Assembly (NCBI GenBank): GCA_035518715.1
Contig: DATIXJ010000015.1
Span: forward strand, 62,001 to 126,000
Source: DATIXJ01 sp035518715
Lineage (GTDB): Bacteria > Bacteroidota > Ignavibacteria > UBA10030 > SZUA-254
Direction: 5' to 3'
Length of the DNA stretch: 64,000 nucleotides
A program made the position numbers and the translations under genes. Shown here in pieces: positions 25,901-34,335 of this stretch (position 1 is the stretch's first letter; every line of letters begins with the position of its first letter). The notes beneath the pieces are model-generated. The model was not told the origin of the DNA. It searched no databases and saw only the letters and a list, made by a program, of their open reading frames with translations.

Positions 25901-27319
25901 ATGTTTATCGAATCTCACGCACATCTGTACTCGGAGGAATTCGCATCGGATCTCGCGGCAGTTCTCGACCGTGCCCGGGCCGCGGGTGTCGATAAGATTG
26001 TTGTCCCTGGGACTGATCTTCCTACAAGCCGCCAGGCGATACTCCTTGCGGACAGCTATCCGATGATTTATGCGGCAGTCGGCATCCATCCTCACGAAGC
26101 GTCGAAAGCGGAGAGTGTGGATATGGATGAAATCGAAAAACTCAGCGAGCATCCCCGGGTGGTTGGGATCGGCGAGATCGGCCTCGACTACCACTATGAT
26201 TTCTCTCCTCCGGAGCGGCAACAGGAGATCTTCTCCGCGCAGATCGACCTTGCAATTCGCCGTGACCTGCCGATCATTATACACTGCCGCGAAGCTGAAG
26301 ACGACGTACTCCGGATCGTGGGGGAAAAGGTCGCACGGAATTCTGGATGGAGATCGAGGCACGCCCGGGATTTTGACCGTTACCCGCCGCCGCGCGGAGT
26401 ATTTCATTGCTTCTCGGGCGATTCGGAGATGGCGCGAAAAGTCATCGACTGGGGATTCTTCATTTCCTTCCCAGGGCCGGTGACGTATCCGTCAAAACCT
26501 TCAAAGACTAACACCATGGCGGGAGTTGCAACGCGGATTTCCGCCGAACACGTTCTTCTTGAGACCGATTGTCCCTATCTTGCACCCGTTCCTCTTCGCG
26601 GCAAAAGGAACGAGCCGGCAAATATTCCGCTGATTGCCGGCAAGATCGCGGAGCTCCAGGGACTCTCCATCGAGGATATCGCGCGAACGAGCAATCTCGC
26701 GGCGTACAAGGTATTCGGAATCGGATCGATGCCGGATCCCGTCATTGCGTACACCATCCGTGATTCACTATACCTGAACATCACTCTCCGATGCAACGCT
26801 GATTGTGTTTTCTGTGACCGGAAAGGGGAGGCTATTGTCAAGGGGCACAATCTCCGGATCACGCGGGAACCGGACACCGCTGAGATCACACGCGCAATCG
26901 GGGATCCGCAGAAGTATGAAGAAATCGTGTTCTGCGGATATGGTGAACCGACGATCCGGTTGGATGTCCTCAAGGAAGTTTCGGGATGGGTGAAGTCAAA
27001 AGGCGGAAGGGTTCGACTGAATACCGACGGCCACGGGAACGTCATCAATCACCGCAATATTGTTCCGGAGCTTGCGGGATTGGTCGACTCGATTTCCATC
27101 AGTTTGAATGCGATTGATCCAAAACGCTACGGCGAACTCATGCGCATTGACGGGGAGCGGATGTTTCCTGCGATGGTGGAGTTTGCATCCGAGTGCGTAC
27201 AACATGGGTTCGATGTTACCATGACCATCGTCGATTTGAACGATGGAGAAGAGGAAAAGGCAAAGGCATTTGTTGAAAAGAGAATAGGTGCAAAATTCAG
27301 AAGTCGCATTCTCTTTTAG
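25901..27319 (+). CDS. Fusion of TatD-type metal hydrolase and TatD-linked radical SAM protein
   Basis: A single 472-residue frame. Residues 1-275 are a TatD-family hydrolase (ESHAHLYSEEF, GIGEIGLDYHYDF, IIIHCREAEDD, FHCFSGD, LLETDCPYLAPVPLRGKRNEP). Residues 280-472 are a short radical SAM domain, LNITLRCNADCVFCDR, with the 4Fe-4S cysteines Cys298, Cys302 and Cys305, then FCGYGEPTIR. This second part matches the TatD-nuclease-associated radical SAM family (TatN), usually a separate neighbouring gene. TatD proteins are 3'-5' DNase or other deacylase-type enzymes; the radical SAM reaction is unknown. No frameshift or stop separates the parts. Confidence 0.88.
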   Translation: MFIESHAHLYSEEFASDLAAVLDRARAAGVDKIVVPGTDLPTSRQAILLADSYPMIYAAVGIHPHEASKAESVDMDEIEKLSEHPRVVGIGEIGLDYHYDFSPPERQQEIFSAQIDLAIRRDLPIIIHCREAEDDVLRIVGEKVARNSGWRSRHARDFDRYPPPRGVFHCFSGDSEMARKVIDWGFFISFPGPVTYPSKPSKTNTMAGVATRISAEHVLLETDCPYLAPVPLRGKRNEPANIPLIAGKIAELQGLSIEDIARTSNLAAYKVFGIGSMPDPVIAYTIRDSLYLNITLRCNADCVFCDRKGEAIVKGHNLRITREPDTAEITRAIGDPQKYEEIVFCGYGEPTIRLDVLKEVSGWVKSKGGRVRLNTDGHGNVINHRNIVPELAGLVDSISISLNAIDPKRYGELMRIDGERMFPAMVEFASECVQHGFDVTMTIVDLNDGEEEKAKAFVEKRIGAKFRSRILF

Positions 27320-27329
27320 GGAGATATCC

Positions 27330-29453
27330 ATGAAAGCGGTAACCCTCACTCTGGCCATACTTGTTGCTGTCTCATTTACACATTCCCAAATCCCTCCGGA
27401 AATCAAATCAAAGCTTGAAGTAATCCTCGAAGATCAGGACCGCAGGATGGTTGGCGACGGGAAACTCACAAGTCTCTTTGATGATCTGAGCCCGATTGTC
27501 AGGGAACGCGTCACTGAAGCGTTCGGCAGTATCCAGGATACAACGGTAATCGGCCAATTGGTTGACCGGTTCACTTTTGATGCCGACGACCGTGTCCGGT
27601 ATGCCGCGGCATTTGCGATAGGGCAGACCGCAGGGCAAATGTCGCAGCCCGGTAGGCAGAAGCTGAGTCATGAGATCATTTGGGTTCGTCTTGAACGAAT
27701 GACAGCAGGCGGATCGGGGGCGGACAGCTCGAGTGACCGGATGATCGAAGAGATCGGTAAGTTTGGCACCCATCAGGCATTGAACGACCTGGTTCTGAAA
27801 TATGGGAATATTTATCCACCGGTTCACCAGCAGGCCCTTGTTATGGGGCTCGCGAGATTTGCCATCCGCGGAATCTCAACGTCAGAAGGGACACAATATC
27901 TGATCAAGCTTATCAAGCCGTACGATCAGGCAGACTGGCGCATTGTCTATGCGCTGCAGCGGATCGGAGAGCGGGAAGAAATCCGGAGTGAGCTTGAAAA
28001 TGTCGCATTGTTGTATCAGCATGCTGATCCCCTTGTTCGCATGAATCTTGCCACGTTGCTCGGCAAGGTGAAGGATGAGAGGATTTGTTTGCCTCCTCTT
28101 GCCCGGCTGGCAGAGTTCGATGCCGACTGGCGTGTCCAGGTGAATGCTCTCAGAGCTCTGGCAAACTACGACCTCCGCGATCATCCGGACATTGTTGATA
28201 TGTTCCGGCGTTTATTCCTTTCCGGGAATCCGTACCTTGCGCTTACTGCACTCTCCTCCTTTGGAAATCTCCATCTTCCCGATCGAAGCTCCGCACCGGA
28301 AATAGAGAATGCTTTTGCTCAACTCGAACGCATTGCGATAAATCAGGGAAACGGATACCTCTGGCAACTGCAGGGGGAAGCAATGCTGGCGATGGCAAAA
28401 CTCGAGGGACCAGCGGCCGTCGGGCGGATCAGTGTTGCGGATAAATCTCAACGGGGGCTCCAGGGGCAACTTCTCCAGGCATTAGGATATTCGGGCTCAA
28501 AAAATGCGCTCGGGCCGCTTCTTGCTTATGCCGGCGGAAACGATGTCTTCCTGGCGTGCGCCGCGCTCGAAGGCCTCGGAGTACTTGGTCATGCCATTGG
28601 CAAAGATTCTGCCTCGATCAGGCAGATTTCCGAAGCTGCTCTTCACTCGTTACAGTCGCAGGATGTCGCCCGTGTCGCGACTGCGGCGTCGCTGCTTGGC
28701 GATTCCCTCTTTCTGAAATCGTCATCTCTTCCGGCGCTTGTCAGAGCACTGGACGAGTCACGCGTTCCGGACGATGTCGAAGCCATCCAGGCGCTCTGTG
28801 AAACGCTCGGCAAGCTGGGAGACTCCCGAGCCATCGGTCCGTTGCGTCATCAGCTTGGACAAAAGGATCGTTCGGTCGTTTCCGCTGCGTCCAACGCCCT
28901 CAACGCCATTACGGGAAAATCGTACGCTGAAGAGATTCCGGCGTACTTCGAACCGCTCTACAAGGATTTCGATTACGACTATCTCCATGGGTTGAGGGAT
29001 TCTCTCTGTGGCAGGGGCGTTTCAGACACAATTTGCGCGAGGATCGAAACCTCACGGGGAACCATCAACATCGAAATGTACAAGAATGTCGCTCCCTTCA
29101 CGGTGATGAGCATCGTCAAGCTTGCAACCCGACGCGGATTCTACCGGGGCCTGACATTTCACCGCATAGTACCGAATTTTGTCGTTCAGGGAGGTGATCC
29201 GCGCGGTGACGGATGGGGTGGACCGGGATATTCAATCCGATCCGAGTTTTCACTACTTCATTATGATACGGGAATGCTCGGTATAGCGAGTTCGGGGAAG
29301 GATACCGAAGGGTCGCAGTTCTTCATCACGCAATCACCTCAGCCGCATCTGGACGGCCGCTATACCATCTTCGGAAAAGTTGTCTCCGGAATGGATGTGG
29401 TCAACGCATTGCAGCTTGATGACCACATGTATGACCTGAAGATTCTTCCCTGA
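27330..29453 (+). CDS. HEAT-repeat protein with C-terminal cyclophilin-type peptidyl-prolyl isomerase
   Basis: A 707-residue exported protein with a signal peptide (TLTLAILVAVSFTHSQ). Residues 30-560 are many HEAT-like helical pairs (for example DDRVRYAAAFAIGQTAG, DADWRVQVNALRALANYD, ACAALEGLGVLG, DSRAIGPLRHQLGQKDRSVVSAASNAL). Residues 570-705 are a cyclophilin domain with the active-site Arg and GSQFFIT (FHRIVPNFVVQGGDPRGDGWGGPGY, then GSQFFITQSPQPHLDGRYTIFGKV). It should assist folding in the periplasm, with the HEAT part as a substrate or partner scaffold. The start ATG 27330 follows GGGAGA. It sits 10 bp after the TatD fusion and ends 4 bp from a convergent gene. Confidence 0.9.
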   Translation: MKAVTLTLAILVAVSFTHSQIPPEIKSKLEVILEDQDRRMVGDGKLTSLFDDLSPIVRERVTEAFGSIQDTTVIGQLVDRFTFDADDRVRYAAAFAIGQTAGQMSQPGRQKLSHEIIWVRLERMTAGGSGADSSSDRMIEEIGKFGTHQALNDLVLKYGNIYPPVHQQALVMGLARFAIRGISTSEGTQYLIKLIKPYDQADWRIVYALQRIGEREEIRSELENVALLYQHADPLVRMNLATLLGKVKDERICLPPLARLAEFDADWRVQVNALRALANYDLRDHPDIVDMFRRLFLSGNPYLALTALSSFGNLHLPDRSSAPEIENAFAQLERIAINQGNGYLWQLQGEAMLAMAKLEGPAAVGRISVADKSQRGLQGQLLQALGYSGSKNALGPLLAYAGGNDVFLACAALEGLGVLGHAIGKDSASIRQISEAALHSLQSQDVARVATAASLLGDSLFLKSSSLPALVRALDESRVPDDVEAIQALCETLGKLGDSRAIGPLRHQLGQKDRSVVSAASNALNAITGKSYAEEIPAYFEPLYKDFDYDYLHGLRDSLCGRGVSDTICARIETSRGTINIEMYKNVAPFTVMSIVKLATRRGFYRGLTFHRIVPNFVVQGGDPRGDGWGGPGYSIRSEFSLLHYDTGMLGIASSGKDTEGSQFFITQSPQPHLDGRYTIFGKVVSGMDVVNALQLDDHMYDLKILP

Positions 29454-29457
29454 TGCT

Positions 29458-30372
29458 TCAGTTCGATTTACTCTTGAGGTTCTCGTACGTTTGGATGTGC
29501 ATCGGGTCGATCTGTTCCAGCTTGTCAAAAATACCTTCCTCCTGATCTCCCGTAAACTTGTCGGCAATTTCCAGATACTTCGTATCGAAAAAAGTCCTGA
29601 CGAGAAGCACCGGCTGGTTGACTTTTTTCTGGAATTTTGCTAGCTTTTCAATCGCGGAGAAGATGTTGCTTCTTGCCTTCCCTTCATCCTTGTAATACAA
29701 ATCAAGTCCGTGGTAGTGGTACCGGTAAATTTCGTCGCGCACCGGCTGGAATTTCGGGTTCGTCAGTTCTTCGATGAGCTGGCCACGCGTGTATGTCGAC
29801 TGTGACGTAACATCCCAGCCGCTTCCGATCTGACCGGAACCAATCGCACGGTTTGTAATGTCCTTTGCCTTCTGAAAATACTCCGTTGCTTTTCCTCCCT
29901 CGTGCGTATCCTTGTACGTGTCGGCATCATACCCGAGAATGATGTACGCGTAGAAATCAAAAAAACTCAGCAGTGGATCAAAATGCGAGTCGACATGGGT
30001 CATCGCTTGAGTCCGGGTGTAATCGAATTCCCACTTATCATCGAGGATTCTGAGGACGGCGGTGTTCTGATTCATTTTGAAGACCGGTCGCTGGCTGCCG
30101 ATGAATGCTTTTGCCACGTAATGATTCGGAGACGTCATTCCGAGGAACGCAATATTTATTGAGCAATGGATCTTGTCATTGCCGAAGTCATCTTTTGTCC
30201 ACCGGTAGCCATTGAAGTAGTCTTTGACCTGAGATTCAAAATTGGCAAGATTCTCCTTCGCTTCAGTGGTCAACTGGCTCGTTGTAATCGTGACGTCACA
30301 ATCGAGTTCCTGGGAAAGGACACACGCGGGAAGAACCAAGGTGAGTATCGTGAGCGCTATGCGTGGAATCAT
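29458..30372 (-). CDS. DUF4835 family exported protein
   Basis: A 304-residue protein with a signal peptide (MIPRIALTILTLVLPACVLSQ), then ELDCDVTITTSQL, the opening of DUF4835, and the WT..F..DKIHCSINI and FDFYAYIILGYDADTY segments. It is mostly helical in its second half and is probably periplasmic. The family is found almost only in Bacteroidota and relatives, often near recN or coaBC in other genomes, but not here. GTGGAG precedes the ATG, and a promoter lies upstream. Function unknown. Confidence 0.85.
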   Translation of the reverse strand: MIPRIALTILTLVLPACVLSQELDCDVTITTSQLTTEAKENLANFESQVKDYFNGYRWTKDDFGNDKIHCSINIAFLGMTSPNHYVAKAFIGSQRPVFKMNQNTAVLRILDDKWEFDYTRTQAMTHVDSHFDPLLSFFDFYAYIILGYDADTYKDTHEGGKATEYFQKAKDITNRAIGSGQIGSGWDVTSQSTYTRGQLIEELTNPKFQPVRDEIYRYHYHGLDLYYKDEGKARSNIFSAIEKLAKFQKKVNQPVLLVRTFFDTKYLEIADKFTGDQEEGIFDKLEQIDPMHIQTYENLKSKSN

Positions 30373-30404
30373 GAAGAGGTCTCCACAAATTTCTGATTAA
30401 CAAC

Positions 30405-30433
30405 AATATAGACAAATGCTCTATGATGCACAA
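30405..30433 (-). promoter_or_regulatory. Promoter of the DUF4835 gene
   Basis: On the minus strand: TTGTGC (30433-30428), 17 bp, TATATT (30410-30405). The predicted start near 30398 gives a 26-nt leader with GTGGAG. Confidence 0.6.
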
Positions 30434-30464
30434 GTAACCAGGACATCCAAAATGGGAGGAAATT

Positions 30465-31265
30465 ATGCGTTTTATTCTTTGGTTGATGGTGCTGATACCA
30501 GCCCGCCTTGTCGGCGGGTTCGAGTTCACGCCGATGGGAGCGCGGCCGGCTGCGATGGGGGGCGCCTATACCGCATCGGGTGAAGACGCGTGGGTGTTAT
30601 TCAGTAATCCTGCCGGACTCGCCCACAACACGTCATTCAATATCTCTCTCTTTAGTTCACCGGCACCGTATGGCCTGCCGGAGCTGTCGACATCCGGTCT
30701 TGCTGTTGCATTTCATCCCGGCGCAGGAACGATCGGAGCGGGTGTGCGTCGATACGGATTTTCCCTCTACCACGAACTCTCCGGCGGAATTTCCTACGCC
30801 CGGTCGATCGACCCCGTAGCGCTCGGATTCACGCTCACCTGCTACAACGTATCGATCCAGAATTACGGAAGCGCATCGACCCTGGGGATAGATGCCGGTC
30901 TGCTTGTTTCGCTCTCGGAACATGTTCGTTGGGGAATGGCGTTCCTCAATGTCAACGCCGCTACCATTGGCGCTTCACACGAACCGCTTCCGCGCAGATT
31001 CTCCGCAGGATTTTCCTACCAACCTGCCGGAAGGTCCTCGTTCTTCTGTGATATGGTGAAAGACTCGGGGTTTGATGCGGATCTTCGCGCCGGATTCGAA
31101 TATTGGATCGTTGATGCCTTCGCGATCAGAGCGGGAATGAAGAACGAACCATCAGAGATATCCGGTGGGGTTGGTGTGCGCTGGGGTTCGCTCGAAGTTG
31201 ATTACACCTACGTCTCGCACGCGGATCTGGGTGGATCCCATCTTGCATCAATCACTTTCCGGTAG
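30465..31265 (+). CDS. PorV/UPF0164-like outer-membrane barrel protein
   Basis: A 266-residue protein with a signal peptide ending near GGFEF. GARPAAMGGAYTASGEDAWVLFSNPAGLA is the hallmark of the PorV/PorQ/UPF0164 group of FadL-like barrels. About 10-12 beta strands of alternating pattern follow, and the final residues are SITFR. In Bacteroidota such proteins act with type IX secretion or as general barrel proteins, but no T9SS gene is seen here. GGGAGGA lies before the ATG. The barrel gene downstream starts 8 bp later. Confidence 0.82.
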   Translation: MRFILWLMVLIPARLVGGFEFTPMGARPAAMGGAYTASGEDAWVLFSNPAGLAHNTSFNISLFSSPAPYGLPELSTSGLAVAFHPGAGTIGAGVRRYGFSLYHELSGGISYARSIDPVALGFTLTCYNVSIQNYGSASTLGIDAGLLVSLSEHVRWGMAFLNVNAATIGASHEPLPRRFSAGFSYQPAGRSSFFCDMVKDSGFDADLRAGFEYWIVDAFAIRAGMKNEPSEISGGVGVRWGSLEVDYTYVSHADLGGSHLASITFR

Positions 31266-31273
31266 GAGGGAAT

Positions 31274-33049
31274 ATGCGTATCTCTCATGCAGTACACCTT
31301 TTCTTCCTGCTGCTTTCCTGTTGTCAGTCTCTTACGATTGCGCAGATCGATTCACTCGGCAATGTTGACCCGATGTCCGAATCGGACGAGGAAATCATCG
31401 AGCAGACTGCAAACGCGGACGAATCCCCCATCATGGACTACCTTCATCCGGAAATGCATGAAGGAGATGAGCATCTGACCATCCGGTCACGCATGCGGTC
31501 GACACTTGATCCGTCGAGAGCGTATGCCGATGGTTACTATTCCGGAAACGCTCTCCAGTCATGTCAGCGCCTCGATCTGTATGCTGGCGTACATCTTTCA
31601 GGCGGATTGCTTGTGAAAAAAGATCCCGGCGAACGAATGCTGAACGACTTTTCCACCGGAAATATCGCCCTTTCAGATGTCGGCGTGTTCTCGAAGGTCA
31701 TCTTGGGTGATTACTTCGTGGAAGGCGGTGAGGGGATAGCGCTCTGGCGCAACATGGATGCCGGAAAGGGATCGAACGTGGCGGCATCCGCCGTCCGCGA
31801 GGGACGCGGGCTCATGCCGTTCGCATCGGCAAGCGAATCAGGATTCTTTCGCGGAGTTGCCGCACAACTTTCGCTCGGCGCCGGTACGTTCACCCTTCTC
31901 CTTTCGAAAAAACCAGAAAATGCATACCTGGACAGTCTCGGCCGGGTTACCGGTCTGTATACCGGTGGTTATTTCCGAACCACCTCTGAACTTGAAAAGC
32001 GGAACACACTCACGGACCAGCTTGTGGGAGGAAGAATCCAATATCATTTATCGGATGACATCCTGTTCGGTTCAACGTACTATCATTCCACATTTTCACG
32101 CCCCTTTCTCGTCGACAACGGTGATGTCTTTGGAGGGACGTCACTTTCGATGGGGGCAGTTGATTTTCGGGTAACATCCGGGATTGCGAGTTTTTTTGGC
32201 GAATGGGGGGTAAGCAACAGTTCAGCCTGCGGAATTTCCGGCGTGAAACTTATGCCGAATCAGTCCATAACGGTTGTGACGTCCTTCCGATCATTCCCTC
32301 AACGGTTCATCAGTCTCCATGGATTTGGTTTTGGGGAACGGTCGTTTGACGAACGCGGGGCATACATGGGAGTTTCACTTCGGATACGGGAACACCTCCG
32401 GCTCTCATCCTACATCGACGAATATGCGTTTCCTTCTGCGAGCTCATCGCTTTTCGGGACATCGGGCCACGATTTTCTCGTTCAGTCGGAATATATTCCA
32501 CACCGGAAAATCGAAATCATTCTGCGATATCAGCAAAAGTACTCGGATTTCGAAGAAGAGAATCTCACCTGTTACGGCTTGATGAATCGCTCAGCCAGTG
32601 TTCAATCCGTCCAGCATCTCAGGATTCAGGTAGGTATTCGTATATCACCCGAAGTGCGGCTCTCCAGCAGGGGTGAGGAAACGATCCTCAAGAGTACGCC
32701 CGCAGGCGTTCAGCAGAAAGGATGGATGACCTATCAGGACCTGGTCGTTCGTATGGCAAAATGGGCCACATCGAATGTACGGCTCGCGGTCTTTCACACT
32801 GATTCTTATGACACCCGTGTGTATGAACTGGAACGCGATTTCCCGGGCGTTTGCTCGATGCCGGGATTGTACGGAAGAGGAATGAAGTGGTATGTGCTGT
32901 TGTTCTGTCCGGTGACAGAGTTCTTCCGTTTCAGTCTGAAGTATTCCGAGCTGGTGCGCGATGATGTGAAACGCATAGGAACGGGAGAGGACCAACTCCC
33001 CTCAAATCGCGACAGACGAATCGGTTTGCAGCTGGATGCCAAATTCTGA
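31274..33049 (+). CDS. Outer-membrane barrel protein of the FCB HHH-barrel group, lacking the HHH part
   Basis: A 591-residue protein with a signal peptide (LFFLLLSCCQSLTIAQ). After an acidic linker, residues 90-591 are strand-rich. The segment YFVEGGEGIALWRNMDAGKGSNVAASAVREGRGLMPFASASESGFFRGVAA corresponds to a block that I know from FCB barrel proteins which carry an N-terminal helix-hairpin-helix (ComEA-like) domain. Here only the acidic ESDEEIIEQ stretch remains where that domain would be. The usual neighbour is a PorV-like gene, as here. Function unknown; it may bind DNA or act in secretion. Confidence 0.6.
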   Translation: MRISHAVHLFFLLLSCCQSLTIAQIDSLGNVDPMSESDEEIIEQTANADESPIMDYLHPEMHEGDEHLTIRSRMRSTLDPSRAYADGYYSGNALQSCQRLDLYAGVHLSGGLLVKKDPGERMLNDFSTGNIALSDVGVFSKVILGDYFVEGGEGIALWRNMDAGKGSNVAASAVREGRGLMPFASASESGFFRGVAAQLSLGAGTFTLLLSKKPENAYLDSLGRVTGLYTGGYFRTTSELEKRNTLTDQLVGGRIQYHLSDDILFGSTYYHSTFSRPFLVDNGDVFGGTSLSMGAVDFRVTSGIASFFGEWGVSNSSACGISGVKLMPNQSITVVTSFRSFPQRFISLHGFGFGERSFDERGAYMGVSLRIREHLRLSSYIDEYAFPSASSSLFGTSGHDFLVQSEYIPHRKIEIILRYQQKYSDFEEENLTCYGLMNRSASVQSVQHLRIQVGIRISPEVRLSSRGEETILKSTPAGVQQKGWMTYQDLVVRMAKWATSNVRLAVFHTDSYDTRVYELERDFPGVCSMPGLYGRGMKWYVLLFCPVTEFFRFSLKYSELVRDDVKRIGTGEDQLPSNRDRRIGLQLDAKF

Positions 33050-33055
33050 GAGATA

Positions 33056-33084
33056 TTGGTTCTTCAGCGGCATTTATGTATCTT
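33056..33084 (+). promoter_or_regulatory. Promoter that starts mnmA without a leader
   Basis: TTGGTT (33056-33061), 17 bp, TATCTT (33079-33084). Seven bases beyond the -10 is position 33091, the A of the mnmA ATG. Confidence 0.6.
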
Positions 33085-33090
33085 GATAAG

Positions 33091-34203
33091 ATGCCGACAG
33101 ACAAAACAAATACGGGAAAAGTAGTGGTTGCGATGAGCGGGGGGGTCGATTCCTCGGTCGCCGCTGCGCTTCTCCTCGATCAGGGATTTGAGGTGATCGG
33201 CGTTACCATGAAAACATACTCGTTCGACGATGTGGGGGGAAACATCGGCAACGAAACGAGCTGCTGCGGTCTTGATGCGTTCAATGATGCTCGCATGGTG
33301 GCGGTAAAACTCGGCATTCCGCATTACGTGGTCGATTTTACGGAACAGTTCGGCAAGTTTGTCATCGATAATTTTGTGGATGAATATCTAAAGGGAAGAA
33401 CGCCGAACCCCTGCATCATCTGTAACCAGAAGATCAAGTGGGGTGCATTGATTGCCAAAGCGGCATCACTTGGAGCCGAACATATTGCGACAGGGCATTA
33501 TGCACGGTTGAGGTTCGACGAAAATGCAGGGCGCTATGCCATTGCCCGACCACGCGATCTGAATAAAGACCAGACGTATGCACTCTGGGGGGTATCACAG
33601 GAATCCCTCGCAAAGACCGTTTTTCCGCTCGGCGAGATGACGAAGCCGGAAGTTCGTGCCGTTGCCGAGAAGTTTGTATTAAAGACGGCCTCGAAGGAGG
33701 AGAGCTTTGAGATCTGCTTTGTTGCCGACAATGATTACAGGCGGTTTATCGCGGAGCGGAAACCGGATCTCCTTCCCACGCTTGAGGGCGGAGACATCGT
33801 TCGTTACGGAGCGGTTGTCGGAACGCACCGCGGGTATCCCTTCTACACTATTGGCCAACGAAGCGGGATCGGTGCACATCCGGAGAGAATGTACGTTACC
33901 GACATCGATGCCGCATCAAATACCGTGACGATCGGCCGAAGCGATGAATTGCTTCACCGCGAACTCTTTGCTTCCCGCATCAATCTCGTGAGTTGTGCAA
34001 CTCTCGATCCGGGAGCCAGAATCCTCGCTCAGGTCCGGTACAAAGACTCACCCTCCGCAGCGACGGTATGTTCCCTCGAGTCGGACACAATCCGGATCAG
34101 ATTCGACGAGCCGAAACGGGCGATTACACCTGGGCAGTCCGTCGTGATGTACGCGGGAGATCGGCTCCTCGGCGGCGCAGTTATCGAGAGAGCATACGAC
34201 TGA
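33091..34203 (+). CDS. mnmA: tRNA-specific 2-thiouridylase
   Basis: A 370-residue enzyme that puts sulfur on U34 of tRNA-Lys, -Glu and -Gln. The PP-loop motif SGGVDSSVAA is near residue 15. The two redox-active cysteines are in NPCIICN and FEICFVAD, and the C-terminal domain carries GQRSGIG. I start at ATG 33091 because the in-frame ATG at 33076 lies within the -10 promoter region. No Shine-Dalgarno sequence exists upstream, which fits a leaderless mRNA. Confidence 0.95.
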   Translation: MPTDKTNTGKVVVAMSGGVDSSVAAALLLDQGFEVIGVTMKTYSFDDVGGNIGNETSCCGLDAFNDARMVAVKLGIPHYVVDFTEQFGKFVIDNFVDEYLKGRTPNPCIICNQKIKWGALIAKAASLGAEHIATGHYARLRFDENAGRYAIARPRDLNKDQTYALWGVSQESLAKTVFPLGEMTKPEVRAVAEKFVLKTASKEESFEICFVADNDYRRFIAERKPDLLPTLEGGDIVRYGAVVGTHRGYPFYTIGQRSGIGAHPERMYVTDIDAASNTVTIGRSDELLHRELFASRINLVSCATLDPGARILAQVRYKDSPSAATVCSLESDTIRIRFDEPKRAITPGQSVVMYAGDRLLGGAVIERAYD

Positions 34204-34277
34204 GTTCTTCTGACCTCCCGATTCCGGCGCACGGCTCTCGATGCCGGCTGAACTCCTGCCATGACGGCACGAGACTC

Positions 34278-34306
34278 TTGTATTCCGAATACTCATACCA
34301 TATATT
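34278..34306 (+). promoter_or_regulatory. Promoter of the acyl-CoA carboxylase gene
   Basis: TTGTAT (34278-34283), 17 bp, TATATT (34301-34306). The predicted start near 34313 gives a short leader with CAGGA before the ATG at 34336. Confidence 0.6.
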
Positions 34307-34335
34307 CTCAAAGACTTTTTCAAACAGGAATTCTT

